Below the pieces are notes generated by a model that was not told where the DNA came from, ran no database searches, and worked only from the letters and a program-made list of their open reading frames with translations. The position numbers were made by a program, and so were the translations under genes. Shown one piece after another: positions 43,701-51,927 of a stretch of DNA of 64,000 nt (the stretch's first letter is position 1; every line of letters begins with the position of its first letter). This stretch comes from Halobacillus fulvus (lineage in GTDB: Bacteria; Bacillota; Bacilli; Bacillales; Halobacillaceae): assembly GCA_004078665.1 (NCBI GenBank), contig SCFO01000006.1, positions 1-64,000 on the forward strand, in the 5' to 3' direction.

Positions 43701-44090
43701 TAGCAAATCGGCGAAAACAAAATCACGGATTTCGGTCATCGTTTTCTGAAGCGAGTCCGCTCTTCTGTTATGCTTCGTTTCGGATAAGGCAGCGTAGGCC
43801 ATCGAGACGTTGGATAGATAGACATCCTCCCCGCCCCCCCATATATCAGGATGTGGATTCATCCACTGATCGGCTATGTACTTGATATATGGCTCATAAT
43901 CGATGGAGGCGCTGGTTCCGCTGTGCCAGCCTACTTGTTTCTGTAAGAGCCACACCCAAGTCGTAATTGTATAAAAAGGTGCTTTCTCAAGTTCGGGCAG
44001 TTCATCCCGAAGTACAGTCTCGACTAATTCGAACTCTCCCTTCAACTGATGGACATGGGCTTTTAGTAAATTTATGTAATTTCCTTCCAA
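40773..44090 (-). CDS. Large fusion: helical N-terminal domain + Ig-like + GH31 alpha-glucosidase
   Basis: About 1105 residues, no signal peptide, so cytoplasmic. Residues 1-250 are all-helical with repeated motifs (YLEQEDGMLPYRG, MMALYYLEKYENEKAH), resembling an alpha/alpha toroid. About 275-385 looks like an Ig or carbohydrate-binding sandwich (DVEKVELHIQG to HGHYSYVFHVAF). GH31 follows: YYGFGERYNATEQRGEII, nucleophile Asp in GVDGFKTDGGEFVFG, acid Asp in WAGDERSTFDAFKRSL. Normal GH31 enzymes are 650-800 residues. I start at TTG 44090 (AAAGGATG 6 nt upstream); ATG 44099 and ATG 44153 lack a spaced site. Confidence 0.82.
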   Translation of the reverse strand: MEGNYINLLKAHVHQLKGEFELVETVLRDELPELEKAPFYTITTWVWLLQKQVGWHSGTSASIDYEPYIKYIADQWMNPHPDIWGGGEDVYLSNVSMAYAALSETKHNRRADSLQKTMTEIRDFVFADLLAGGTALNGKNERGLSVDQTLAVMPYGLFSPEDLIMVEATKQMMLYLEQEDGMLPYRGAERTSKAATAMMALYYLEKYENEKAHLLAHKAKNDSSKDGLGDVILSLFDHYASEDESEEKIVHDPLGNENVYLPQQTERSPHFPTLEDHTRFACQIISGEDVEKVELHIQGEASDWKQSYPLKVKEVGDVFIYEGKVPPFPAHGHYSYVFHVAFAGGRMLHSEKYAIHTRDKKEAESFTLFNVNEQALEIGFGEKNRLTIELQEKHLDLMINQDGVVSDPVEQKEAFLNNGELRLEVQTDVPAIILYRKEEEILRTHPLVPPIEWKEDPVGTVQEFQIHWYAPEGERYYGFGERYNATEQRGEIIDCYVYNQYRDQGTRTYIPMPFYMTNRGYGCHIDTKMYTIFDLASSLKDKCTWVLEQDEGVRKTTARFYFGSYKEQVQAFTRDTGSPEMVPAWALGPWMSSNNWDRQSIVEGEIDATNRHGIPATVIVLEQWSDEATYYMFNDATYELGQPGHVHRYEDMKFPSWGRWPDPKAMVDHIHEENLKLILWQIPIQKYLNKQHHPLKDQDEAYMIEKGYVVTNADGSPYRIPENWFTNSLIMDFSHEEGRKWWFDKRQYLIDLGVDGFKTDGGEFVFGKDLRFANGQKGSEMRNQYPNDYIESYYDFAQQNGGITFSRAGYTGAQNFPAHWAGDERSTFDAFKRSLIAGLNAGLSGIVFWGWDLAGFNGEIPTAELFMRSSSMSAFCPIMQYHAESKAEFSQDRTPWNIADRTGEDEVINVYRFYANLRMNLMPYLYQESEKACQKGEPLMRALMLDFPEDERVAGIYDEYLFGESLLVAPVIEEGSIGRHVYLPEGKWVDLWADEVMQGPAYIHCESQVDEIPVYVRMNTALLLNVAESGELGSAVGNDISAYHQPICRVYVETSFRQILTDHLGHTVKLDVEVNDHETVVTVDSDLPDLNIHVIGNDRPVRIEK

Positions 44091-44156
44091 GGATCTCATC
44101 CTTTCATAAAGAAGGATATATATGGAGTCCCCACATATATCCTTCCGTTTCATCTG

Positions 44157-45443
44157 TTAATTTAAAATTTGCTCGTACTCAGATTGGAGCGTCTTGATGA
44201 CGTCTTCCGTGGACTTGTCACCGTTCAGTGCTTTTTCGAATTCTTGATCCGTCACGTCACTGATCTGGCTCCAGTTTTCTACAACTGGTGGCAAAACTAA
44301 AGAATCAAGGGCTTCAAAAACGGCTTCTCTGTTCTCAGGAGGGGTCTGCTCCAGGTATGGCTGAAGCACAGCCTCATCTGTAATGGCTGGAAGCTCCCAC
44401 GAATTCTCGACACGAAGTTCTGCAGCCTGCTCACTCGCACTCATGAAGCGGGCGAATTTATAAGCGGCTTCCTTCTTGTCAGTATCAGCAGAAACGGCTA
44501 GACCGTTCGCGAAAAAGTGGTGAGCCTTCTGTGTATTACCAGCTTCCAATGCGACATCCCACTCGAAGGAAGCATCCTTGAACGCATCGAACATCCAAAT
44601 GCCCGTGTGGACAATTCCAAGCTGACCATTCAGGAACAAGTCAGCAGGAGCCTGACCGGACATTTCTGCAGGTGACGGAGAAACGCCTGAATCAATAACT
44701 TTATCGACCATGTAATTCATCGCTTCTAGGTTTTCCGGAGTGTCGACGGTTGGATTTCCATTCTCATCAAAGAGCTGTCCACCATTTTGGGCAGCGATCT
44801 TGAAATACTCATTCATCGTCACTGGAGCATATGTACCCCAGACATTGTTTTCTTCATCTGTAATCTGTTCAGCTGCAGCAAGCTCATCTTCCCAAGTCCA
44901 GTCAGCCGTCGGATACTCGACACCGGCTGCGTCGAATAGTTCTTTGTTATAGAACGTCAAAACGTTCGAGAAGCTCTCGACCATGCCATACTGCTTGCCA
45001 TCATACTGATACGCCTCGAATGCTTCTTGGTTCAGCGCGGAAGGATCGAAATCTTCGTCCTCTTCAATGAAACTGGACAAATCCGCGAGCGTCCCTTTGG
45101 ATGCGTACTGAACGAAATTTTCGTAGTTCAATTCAAAAACATCCGGAGCATTCCCACCTGCTAGACGTGTTTGTAGCTTCGTAAAGTAATCGTCATACGC
45201 TGCAAGCTCAGTAGTTACTGTAATGCCCGGGTTTTCCTCTTCAAATGCCGCGACCATTTCTGCCAGAACATCTTCATAGTTCGGAGCGGCCGAGAAGCTG
45301 TAATACGTGATTTCGGTCGTTCCACCGTCGTTACCGCCATCTCCGCTATCTCCACTTCCTTCACTGCTTCCTTCTGCAGAACAGCCGATCAGACCAATAA
45401 CAGCGACTAGAAAAAGCATAGATAAAAGCCAAATTTTCTTCAT
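44157..45443 (-). CDS. Sugar-binding lipoprotein of ABC importer
   Basis: 428 residues, solute-binding family 1. Signal peptide MKKIWLLSMLFLVAVIGLIGC with lipobox at Cys21, then a Ser/Gly/Asp-rich linker. AAFEEENPGITVTTELAAYDDYFTKLQTRLA and GNAPDVFELNY are the typical family motifs, and GIVHTGIWMFDAF follows in the hinge lobe. It delivers an alpha-glucoside to the two permeases upstream. The gene for the ATPase is absent, as in many such operons that share MsmK-like ATPases. Confidence 0.92.
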   Translation of the reverse strand: MKKIWLLSMLFLVAVIGLIGCSAEGSSEGSGDSGDGGNDGGTTEITYYSFSAAPNYEDVLAEMVAAFEEENPGITVTTELAAYDDYFTKLQTRLAGGNAPDVFELNYENFVQYASKGTLADLSSFIEEDEDFDPSALNQEAFEAYQYDGKQYGMVESFSNVLTFYNKELFDAAGVEYPTADWTWEDELAAAEQITDEENNVWGTYAPVTMNEYFKIAAQNGGQLFDENGNPTVDTPENLEAMNYMVDKVIDSGVSPSPAEMSGQAPADLFLNGQLGIVHTGIWMFDAFKDASFEWDVALEAGNTQKAHHFFANGLAVSADTDKKEAAYKFARFMSASEQAAELRVENSWELPAITDEAVLQPYLEQTPPENREAVFEALDSLVLPPVVENWSQISDVTDQEFEKALNGDKSTEDVIKTLQSEYEQILN

Positions 45444-45470
45444 GTGTTTCTCCCCTTTTTTAAATGAAAT

Positions 45471-46355
45471 TTATTCTTTCATTCCGCTCATAGTCATCCC
45501 CTGGATGAAATATTTCTGAGCGAAAAGATAGACAATGAGAATCGGCAAGACGCTGATGACGACACCAGCCATCATCAATCCCCAATCCGTCGACCAACGG
45601 CCCTGAAGTAACGACAGACCGAGCGGCAATGTAGCCAGTTCCTGATTGCTAATCACAATCAGCGGCCATAGGAAGTTATTCCACGACTGCATGAAGGTGA
45701 AGATCCCAAGCGCTGCAAGCATCGGCTTGATCAGCGGCAGACAAACTTTATAGAAGACTTGGAAATGGTTTGCTCCATCCATGAAGGCTGCTTCCTCCAG
45801 CTCTCTCGGGATGCTCAGCATCGCCTGCCTCATGAGGAAGGTTCCGAACACCGCAAACATCGTCGGTACGATCAGACCTGGATAGGAATCGAGCCAGCCA
45901 AACTGTTTGATGAGAATGAACTGCGGAATCATCGTGACTTGAGTCGGAACCATCATGGTCGCGAGATAAAGAAGGAATAGCTTATCACGGCCCCTGAACT
46001 GCATTCTCGCAAAGGCGTAAGCAGCCATTGAGCTGAAGATCATCTGCCCGATTGTCGTCAACACAGCTACAAGGAGGGAATTCCACAGGAAGCGCATCAT
46101 CGGAAACTGTTGCGTCACCTGTTCATAGTTCTGGGTGGTCGGCTGGTTCGGAATAAATTCAGGCGGAAGTACCATCGTCGCTCCGCTCGGCTTCAGAGAT
46201 GTCGAAATCATCCAGAGAAACGGGATGAGCATAATGGAAGCGCCTACAATTAAAAGCAAATAAAAGAGAACCTTCTTCAAGATTGGACGCGGCTTCGACT
46301 TTTCTGCACGAACTCTTCTATACACAAGGACCTTACTTGAGCTTTCCATCGCCAT
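45471..46355 (-). CDS. Sugar ABC permease (MalG/UgpE type)
   Basis: 294 residues, six helices. N-terminal basic stretch (YRRVRAEKSKPRPILKK) then TM1. PPEFIPNQPTTQNYEQV is the periplasmic-type family block, and the EAA loop ELEEAAFMDGANHFQVFYKVCLPL contacts the ATPase. Ends KYFIQGMTMSGMKE, the usual GxxxGAxK-like tail. Overlapping operon spacing: 3 nt after the other permease. Confidence 0.92.
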   Translation of the reverse strand: MAMESSSKVLVYRRVRAEKSKPRPILKKVLFYLLLIVGASIMLIPFLWMISTSLKPSGATMVLPPEFIPNQPTTQNYEQVTQQFPMMRFLWNSLLVAVLTTIGQMIFSSMAAYAFARMQFRGRDKLFLLYLATMMVPTQVTMIPQFILIKQFGWLDSYPGLIVPTMFAVFGTFLMRQAMLSIPRELEEAAFMDGANHFQVFYKVCLPLIKPMLAALGIFTFMQSWNNFLWPLIVISNQELATLPLGLSLLQGRWSTDWGLMMAGVVISVLPILIVYLFAQKYFIQGMTMSGMKE

Positions 46356-46358
46356 ATG

Positions 46359-47234
46359 TCAATTCGCCCCCTTGTCCTGGTACTTCATCTGAATCCAGGT
46401 GAATAAGAAAATGACTAGAAACAACGCCCAGCTCATCGCCGAGGCATATCCCATATCAAAGTATCGAAATGCATGATTGTAAATGTTCTGAACCATGACG
46501 ACCGTCGAACCACCCGGACCTCCGCCCGTCATGATCATCACTTGGTCGAATACCTGAAAGGAGTTGATCATTGAAATGATGGTGACAAAAAAGGTTGTTG
46601 GGGCAAGAAGGGGAATCGTGATGTTCCATAGCTGTCTCGCTTTTCCAGCACCATCAATCGATGCTGCCTCGTAAAAGGACGGTGAAATGTTCTGAAGCCC
46701 TCCGAGAAACAGTACCATGACAAAGCCAATATCCTTCCAAGCACTCGTCAGGATGATGCCGATCATGGCGGTATCCGGATCGTTCAGCCACATCGGGCCG
46801 TCGATGCCAACCGTTGACAGTGCATAATTGATCAGACCGTATTCCGGATTATACAACCATTTCCACACGAGAGAAACGGCGACCCAGCTAGTAATGACCG
46901 GAAGGAAGAAGGTCGCCCGGAAAAATGCACGAAACTTCATCTGTTTGTTCAACAGAAGCGCACAAGCGAGACCGAAAATCAACACGAGCGGAATATAACC
47001 AAGAATGAATAAAAACGTATTGCGAAATGCAACCCAAAACTCTGGGTCCTGAACTAATCGTATGTAATTCTCAAAACCAGTAAACTGCATTTCCCCTAGA
47101 AGATCCCAGTCCGTGAAGCTGATGATCAGCGAGGATACAATCGGGGCTCCTATGAATGTCAGGAACCCGATCAGGTTCGGGAGCAGGAAGACACCAAGCC
47201 AGAACAGCGTTTTTCTTTTCGTCATGCCGACCAT
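46359..47234 (-). CDS. Sugar ABC permease (MalF/UgpA type)
   Basis: 291 residues, six helices. MVGMTKRKTLFWLGVFLLPN at the start; FTGFENYIRLVQDPEFW is the typical segment after TM1; the EAA loop is SPSFYEAASIDGAGKARQLWNITIPLL. GTG/ATG choices: ATG 47234 has GGAGGTG 7 nt upstream; the open frame reaching 47339 runs into the regulator gene. Forms the channel with the MalG-type protein. Confidence 0.92.
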   Translation of the reverse strand: MVGMTKRKTLFWLGVFLLPNLIGFLTFIGAPIVSSLIISFTDWDLLGEMQFTGFENYIRLVQDPEFWVAFRNTFLFILGYIPLVLIFGLACALLLNKQMKFRAFFRATFFLPVITSWVAVSLVWKWLYNPEYGLINYALSTVGIDGPMWLNDPDTAMIGIILTSAWKDIGFVMVLFLGGLQNISPSFYEAASIDGAGKARQLWNITIPLLAPTTFFVTIISMINSFQVFDQVMIMTGGGPGGSTVVMVQNIYNHAFRYFDMGYASAMSWALFLVIFLFTWIQMKYQDKGAN

Positions 47235-47257
47235 ACGCACGCACCTCCTTGTTTTCG

Positions 47258-48466
47258 TTAAACTCCTACTTTCATTTGTTCGTAAATCGGCTCTTGGAAC
47301 AGCTGATTTATAGCTAACAGCGCCCCGCCCGTAAACCAAGAGTCATCGTTTAAATGAGAGAAAACGATAGCTGTCTGGATCTCCACTTTCTCAAAAAAGT
47401 TGTCACGGGCAATGGCTAGCATTTCCTCTTCGAATAGATGTCTGTATTTGACCCCCTCCCCCACAACGATGATTTTGTCCGGATTCAGGGTGTTGATCAG
47501 GTTCCTCAGCCCGTAGCCAAGGTGAGTGCCCATTTCTTTCATAAGTGAAGCAGCGGTTAGATCGTTTCCCTCTGCAGCCTTGGCCACTTCAGAAAAGTGA
47601 TGATCAGCTAGGAGGCTCTCGTGCGATTGCTCACGGTATTTATTTTCAAAATAAAATTCCGAAGCGTACATCTCGAGACATCCACGCTGGCCGCAGTGAC
47701 AAGAGTAACCGTCGATGACGTGTGTAGTATGGCCGAATTCACCAGCACCTCCGACCGATCCATAATAAATTTTGCGATCTATTACAACAGAAAGACCGAG
47801 GCCAGCTCCGATGGATACGACGAGGAAGTCATTGTTTTGTTTCCCCGCGCCCTTTTCGAGTTCTGCCAATGTATAACCGTTGATGTTGTTGTCGACGAAC
47901 ACTGGAATGTCAGGGAACGAACCCTTGATCATCTCTGTAATCGGAACATCTTCCCATCCAAGCATCGAGGAACGGATGATTCTGCCTTCATGACGGTTGA
48001 CGAGCCCTGAAGAAAGAACGCCGATTCCAAGCAGACGGGTGAGGTCCTGTTTTTTCTCCGACAAGATTTGCTTCGCTTCACTTTCAATCAACGATACGAT
48101 GGTCTCAGCCGAAGCTTCCTTCTCAAACGGCGCATACGTTTTCAAGATAATGTCTCCATTCATGTTTGTAAGCGCTGTCAAAATTTGCTCTTCTTCAATC
48201 TTCACACTTATGACATAGCCGTGGGTTTCATTGAACTTCAAAAGCTTAGCTTTCCTTCCTCCAGTCGAAGTCGCTTCCCCCACTTCATAAATGAGATCCT
48301 GGGACTTCAGTTCGTCCATGATATAGGAGAGCGTGGAAATACCAAGTTCACATTGCCTTGCAATTTCTGAACGACTGATTGGCTGCTGTCGACGAATGAT
48401 ATTTAAAACTTTAAAGCGGTTGATCTCTTTGATTAATTCTTTGCTGCCCGATCTTATGGCTCTCAT
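47258..48466 (-). CDS. ROK-family transcriptional regulator (XylR-like)
   Basis: 402 residues. N-terminal winged helix (IRRQQPISRSEIARQCELGI, then YIMDELKSQDLIYEVG) fused to a ROK sugar-kinase-like domain with SIGAGLGLSVVIDRKIYYGS and the zinc site CHCGQRGCLEMYAS. First gene of the alpha-glucoside operon. Expected to repress it through the inverted repeat at 48484-48521 and to release on binding a sugar. Confidence 0.92.
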   Translation of the reverse strand: MRAIRSGSKELIKEINRFKVLNIIRRQQPISRSEIARQCELGISTLSYIMDELKSQDLIYEVGEATSTGGRKAKLLKFNETHGYVISVKIEEEQILTALTNMNGDIILKTYAPFEKEASAETIVSLIESEAKQILSEKKQDLTRLLGIGVLSSGLVNRHEGRIIRSSMLGWEDVPITEMIKGSFPDIPVFVDNNINGYTLAELEKGAGKQNNDFLVVSIGAGLGLSVVIDRKIYYGSVGGAGEFGHTTHVIDGYSCHCGQRGCLEMYASEFYFENKYREQSHESLLADHHFSEVAKAAEGNDLTAASLMKEMGTHLGYGLRNLINTLNPDKIIVVGEGVKYRHLFEEEMLAIARDNFFEKVEIQTAIVFSHLNDDSWFTGGALLAINQLFQEPIYEQMKVGV

Positions 48467-48483
48467 GTCTTCACCTCATCAAG

Positions 48484-48553
48484 CTTAACTTACTTCTTTC
48501 ATTGAACGAATTAAGTTTAAGTTCACTATACATGAATAATAATTTAACTACAA
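48484..48553 (-). promoter_or_regulatory. Alpha-glucoside operon promoter with ROK-type operator
   Basis: Minus strand: TTGTAG (48553-48548), 17-nt spacer, TATAGT (48530-48525). Directly downstream CTTAAACTTAA (48521-48511) and GTAAGTTAAG (48493-48484) form an imperfect inverted repeat overlapping the expected transcription start, a typical ROK repressor position. Confidence 0.65.
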
Positions 48554-48741
48554 GCTATTTTGTTAAATTTTCTGAAAACTTAATTTCGACAAAAATGATC
48601 AGCCTTAGACCTACTTGATTTCTATTCCATTCTATACGTTCATTATGTTCACAAAATAAGTCGTTTTTTCTGGAATCGTTATTGTTAATTTCTGTATATA
48701 TACATGTTACACTTTATAATAACTTCTACGATCACAAGGCG

Positions 48742-48870
48742 GTGAATACCATCGGACTAATCCTTGCCATGCTCCTCGTCCTATCCTCCGGCGCCTTCCT
48801 TTACTATTGGGGAAAATCCGGATACGATTTTGGCACGACAGAACCTGATGAGCACAAAGACGAACAGTAA
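48742..48870 (+). CDS. Small membrane protein, start uncertain (GTG or ATC)
   Basis: 39-42 residues: GLILAMLLVLSSGAFLYYWG forms one helix, followed by an acidic tail ending EHKDEQ. GTG 48742 is only 2 nt after AAGG; ATC 48751 is 8 nt after AAGGCGG and would be another non-standard start. The frame is open further upstream to an ATG at 48682 without a ribosome site. No family recognised. A terminator follows directly. Confidence 0.45.
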   Translation: MNTIGLILAMLLVLSSGAFLYYWGKSGYDFGTTEPDEHKDEQ

Positions 48871-48879
48871 CGACGGAAT

Positions 48880-48909
48880 AAAGGGGACAGGTATTCCTGT
48901 TCCCTTTTG
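48880..48909 (+). terminator. Rho-independent terminator
   Basis: AAAGGGGACAGG / CCTGTTCCCTTT (one mismatch) with a TATT loop, then TTGT. It ends the small membrane-protein gene. Confidence 0.8.
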
Positions 48910-48946
48910 TATGAACACAACTACATAATGAGAGAGGAAGAGAAAC

Positions 48947-50104
48947 ATGAAGAACATTTCTTACATAATGGCCACCATCATGGCCGCCCTCCTTTTGATC
49001 CTGGCAGGATGTGGCGGAGAACAAGATGCTTCTGTGGAAGAGGAAGAATCGATGGAAAAGGCGCAGAGTACCGAGGAAGATGAGGGATCTGCTTTTGAAG
49101 AAGTGACCTCCATCGAAACGGAAGGCGAGATTTCGACGATGAATTTTCAGCTTGATGAAGAGGGTGACACTTTATTCTGGGGAGAAGGAAACGGTAGCAG
49201 CATCGGGGATGATGTGAAGCGCAGTGTGTGGGTAGACGGTGAGGCGCAGGAGCTCGATCTGGACACGTTCGATCAGTTTTCCTTTTTGACGGATTCCGGA
49301 CTCATCGTCCGTGCAGAGACCGATTCGGATGCTCCGGCGAACGAGGCGCATTCGATTGTGGAATACGATCCAAGTACGGAGGAGAGCGAAACGTTCACGG
49401 CAGAAAATGAGCAGGGCGATCATCTGCTCGTCAGTAAAGGGGAGTATCTTGTGGATCCAAAAATGTATATCCATACCGATACGGACCCGAATGACGAGTT
49501 TACCGATCAGACGTATCTTTGGAATATCGAGAACCAGGAAGTGAGTGACATCACGTTCCTTGAGGACATCAAAGCGGAAATCGGCGAGATTACAGGTAAC
49601 CCGCATTACTTTTTCAATGACGACGCATCGAAGGTTTATGCGATCATCATGAACGGCGGGATTTTCTCTTATGAAATAGGTTCCGGGACGACCGAAACGT
49701 TGCTGCAGCTCGATAATATGGATGCAGGGCTCGGCTATGGCGATAACCTGCTGGCAGATGAAGAACATATTTTTTACGGCGTCGTCAACACCGAGTCCGG
49801 GATTTTGAAGCGGGATTACTACGCGCTGAACTTGGATACAAAGGAAACGGTTAAGCTCGGTCTCGGGACGGCCGCTTACCCGGTTCAAGACGGGAACATC
49901 GCCATCGTGGACGAGCACGAGGTCAAGACGTACGATTTTGAAAAAGAAGCGCTGGAAAACTTCCATACAATTGAACTTGGAGACAATCAAGAGATCAATC
50001 AGGTGACGGTGAGCAAGGATGCCTCCACCATCGCCTACGGGGTGGCGACTGAAGCGGAAGGCGACGATGAGTACAGCCTGGTCATCCTTAACAACGGCAA
50101 CTGA
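48947..50104 (+). CDS. Large acidic lipoprotein, beta-propeller-like
   Basis: 385 residues. Signal peptide MKNISYIMATIMAALLLILAGC with lipobox at Cys22, then a very Glu/Ser-rich linker (residues 25-55). The mature part has repeated strand patterns such as DEEGDTLFWGEG, DASKVYAIIMNGG, EHIFYGVVNTESG and DASTIAYGVATEAEG, consistent with WD40/YVTN-type propeller blades. Lipid-anchored outside the cell. Function not recognised. Ribosome site AGAGAGG. Confidence 0.7.
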   Translation: MKNISYIMATIMAALLLILAGCGGEQDASVEEEESMEKAQSTEEDEGSAFEEVTSIETEGEISTMNFQLDEEGDTLFWGEGNGSSIGDDVKRSVWVDGEAQELDLDTFDQFSFLTDSGLIVRAETDSDAPANEAHSIVEYDPSTEESETFTAENEQGDHLLVSKGEYLVDPKMYIHTDTDPNDEFTDQTYLWNIENQEVSDITFLEDIKAEIGEITGNPHYFFNDDASKVYAIIMNGGIFSYEIGSGTTETLLQLDNMDAGLGYGDNLLADEEHIFYGVVNTESGILKRDYYALNLDTKETVKLGLGTAAYPVQDGNIAIVDEHEVKTYDFEKEALENFHTIELGDNQEINQVTVSKDASTIAYGVATEAEGDDEYSLVILNNGN

Positions 50105-50190
50105 AAACACATCCGTTATGCAGAACATTACCCCCTTCCCCCGCGAGCGTGATATCTTACCAGATGAATACGCTCAAGGAGGAATGAGAC

Positions 50191-50862
50191 ATGGATAAAG
50201 CAGCCAAGAAAGCAGAGATTCTAGAAGCGGCGAAGTTCCGCCATGCGACGAAGCAATTCGATCCGGACAAGGTCATTCCGAAAGACGATTTCGATTTTCT
50301 TCTTGAAGTCGCGCGCCTGTCCCCGAGCTCGTTCGGTACCGAGCCTTGGCGGTTTGTCGTAGTAGAGAACGACCGCCTGCGTGAAAAAATTAAAAACACG
50401 GCGTGGGGCGCCTACGGCAAACTGCCGGACGCGAGCCATTTCGTGATTTTCCTGGCCCGCACGCGTCAAGATACGCAATATAATGCGGATTATATGAAGA
50501 ACCACCTCCTCAATGTGAAGAAGTTTCCAGAGGATTTTGTTGAAAAATTCCTCGGCCGCGTGGAGGAGTTCCAAAAGGACGACTTCGACCTGCTCGACGG
50601 CGAGCGCCCGCTGTTCGACTGGGCCAGCAAGCAGACCTATATCCCGCTTGCGAATATGATGCACGCCGCAGCCGAAATCGGCATCGACTCCTGCCCAATT
50701 GAAGGGTTCCCAGTCGATGCGATGAACGAGTTACTGGATGAAGAAGGATTGCTCGAGGACGGAAGCTTCGGAATTTCGGTGATGTGCGCGTTCGGTTACC
50801 GCAAGGAAGACCCGCAGCCGAAGACGCGTCGTTCGATGGATGATGTGGTGCAGTGGGTGTAA
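50191..50862 (+). CDS. Nitroreductase-family NAD(P)H oxidoreductase
   Basis: 223 residues, FMN-dependent. AAKFRHATKQFDPDKVIPKD is the N-terminal FMN-binding Arg motif; LLEVARLSPSSFGTEPWRFVVVEND is the family's SPSSxNxxPW block. YIPLANMMHAAAEIGIDSCPIEGFP and CAFGYRKEDPQPKTRRSMDDV close the FMN site. Probably reduces quinones, nitro compounds or similar. Expressed alone with AGGAGG and followed by a terminator. Confidence 0.92.
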   Translation: MDKAAKKAEILEAAKFRHATKQFDPDKVIPKDDFDFLLEVARLSPSSFGTEPWRFVVVENDRLREKIKNTAWGAYGKLPDASHFVIFLARTRQDTQYNADYMKNHLLNVKKFPEDFVEKFLGRVEEFQKDDFDLLDGERPLFDWASKQTYIPLANMMHAAAEIGIDSCPIEGFPVDAMNELLDEEGLLEDGSFGISVMCAFGYRKEDPQPKTRRSMDDVVQWV

Positions 50863-50865
50863 GTG

Positions 50866-50902
50866 AAAGGCGGCTTTCTCCAAGTGGGATGGCCGCTTTT
50901 TT
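50866..50902 (+). terminator. Rho-independent terminator
   Basis: AAAGGCGGC / GCCGCTTTT stem with one G-T wobble, ending in a T6 run, 4 nt after the nitroreductase stop. Confidence 0.8.
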
Positions 50903-50926
50903 GTACATACATGAGGAGGGGATGAG

Positions 50927-51178
50927 ATGGATTCGAAATGGCATAAGCTGGAGGCCTATCTGGTCGGAGCACAAATTTTTTTCGGCGGTCTGATCCTTTC
51001 TTTTGACGTAATGGGGATTCTGAACACGCCTATCATTTATGGATTTTTTGTTTTACTCGGATTTCTCCCCATTGCTTTGATGATCGTTGTGTACAAACGA
51101 ACGGGAACGATCAGCTACGTGAACATAGGAACGATTATTGTGATTTTGATTCTATTTTTTATATTCATCACGAGATAA
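50927..51178 (+). CDS. Small membrane protein (83 aa), unknown function
   Basis: ATG with GAGGAGG 7 nt upstream. Three hydrophobic segments near residues 10-30, 36-55 and 63-80, the last being NIGTIIVILILFFIFI. No family recognised. Followed 30 nt later by another small membrane-protein gene, possibly one unit. Confidence 0.6.
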   Translation: MDSKWHKLEAYLVGAQIFFGGLILSFDVMGILNTPIIYGFFVLLGFLPIALMIVVYKRTGTISYVNIGTIIVILILFFIFITR

Positions 51179-51208
51179 TGCTATCCTAGTAGCATAGGAG
51201 TGAAATAC

Positions 51209-51406
51209 ATGCTATCACCGAACAAGAAATCTAGAACGTTACAGCTCATATCCATAGGGCTGCTCATCATCGCCCTAGTGCTTCATTTCTCCGGGCTGAG
51301 AGATACGCCTTACTTTGTCATCACTATGATCGCTGCCGTCGCTGTTAGTCTATACTGGTCATTTTTCGAAAATAAGTTGAAAAAGCAGCAGAGAGAGAAA
51401 AGATGA
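51209..51406 (+). CDS. Small two-helix membrane protein (65 aa)
   Basis: ATG 51209 has AGGAG at good spacing, GTG 51200 abuts it. Helices near residues 12-30 (LQLISIGLLIIALVLHF) and 36-55, then a basic tail ENKLKKQQREKR. No family recognised. Confidence 0.6.
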   Translation: MLSPNKKSRTLQLISIGLLIIALVLHFSGLRDTPYFVITMIAAVAVSLYWSFFENKLKKQQREKR

Positions 51407-51428
51407 ATAGGCTGGCGACAATTACGTG

Positions 51429-51482
51429 AAAAAGGGTCGGGAATGGATGTCCTGTTAGAGGATACTCATTTCCGACCCTTTT
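51429..51482. terminator. Rho-independent terminator
   Basis: AAAAAGGGTCGG / CCGACCCTTTT with an inner stem GAATG / CATTT, T-runs on both strands. It follows the 65-residue membrane protein gene. Confidence 0.85.
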
Positions 51483-51565
51483 AACATGGAATACCGCCTC
51501 CACTTGGTATAGTTTGGAAAAATATGATCAGGGTACTCCATATGTAAAAAACAAGGAGCGTCATC

Positions 51566-51742
51566 ATGAGTGATATCGTATTATCAACCCTACTCATTCT
51601 CTTCATCAGCCTGGGCTGGGCTACATTAATCCTCCCCAATTTCAAAAAGCCAAAGAATGCCCAAAAAGCACAGTCAACTAAAGTGATTTTAGGACTAACT
51701 GTGCTTGTCCTGATCATCTGGATTGCCAACGTGTTAACTTAG
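51566..51742 (+). CDS. Small two-helix membrane protein (58 aa)
   Basis: ATG at 51566 with CAAGGAG upstream. Helix 1 MSDIVLSTLLILFISLGWA, a basic NFKKPKNAQKAQ loop, helix 2 VILGLTVLVLIIWIANVL. Layout suggests both ends outside or both inside. No family recognised. Confidence 0.6.
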   Translation: MSDIVLSTLLILFISLGWATLILPNFKKPKNAQKAQSTKVILGLTVLVLIIWIANVLT

Positions 51743-51927
51743 CGGGACTCTGAATCTCGAAACCTCTCAGCACCCTTTTCTACACGCCTTCTGATATACT
51801 TTTATTTCAAGATAAATTCCCATAACAAGTCTATTTACATCGTGAGTTTTTTATAGAAAAAGAAGGAAATAACCTTCCATCCATCGAAAAACCCCTTCAC
51901 GATGCAAAAACATAAGGAGGAACACCC

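Noticed and set aside
49172-50128. Long minus-strand frame (318 codons) opposite the acidic lipoprotein gene
   Set aside because: Shadow of a GC-biased gene: no SD, no domain; the plus-strand protein has signal peptide, lipobox and SD.
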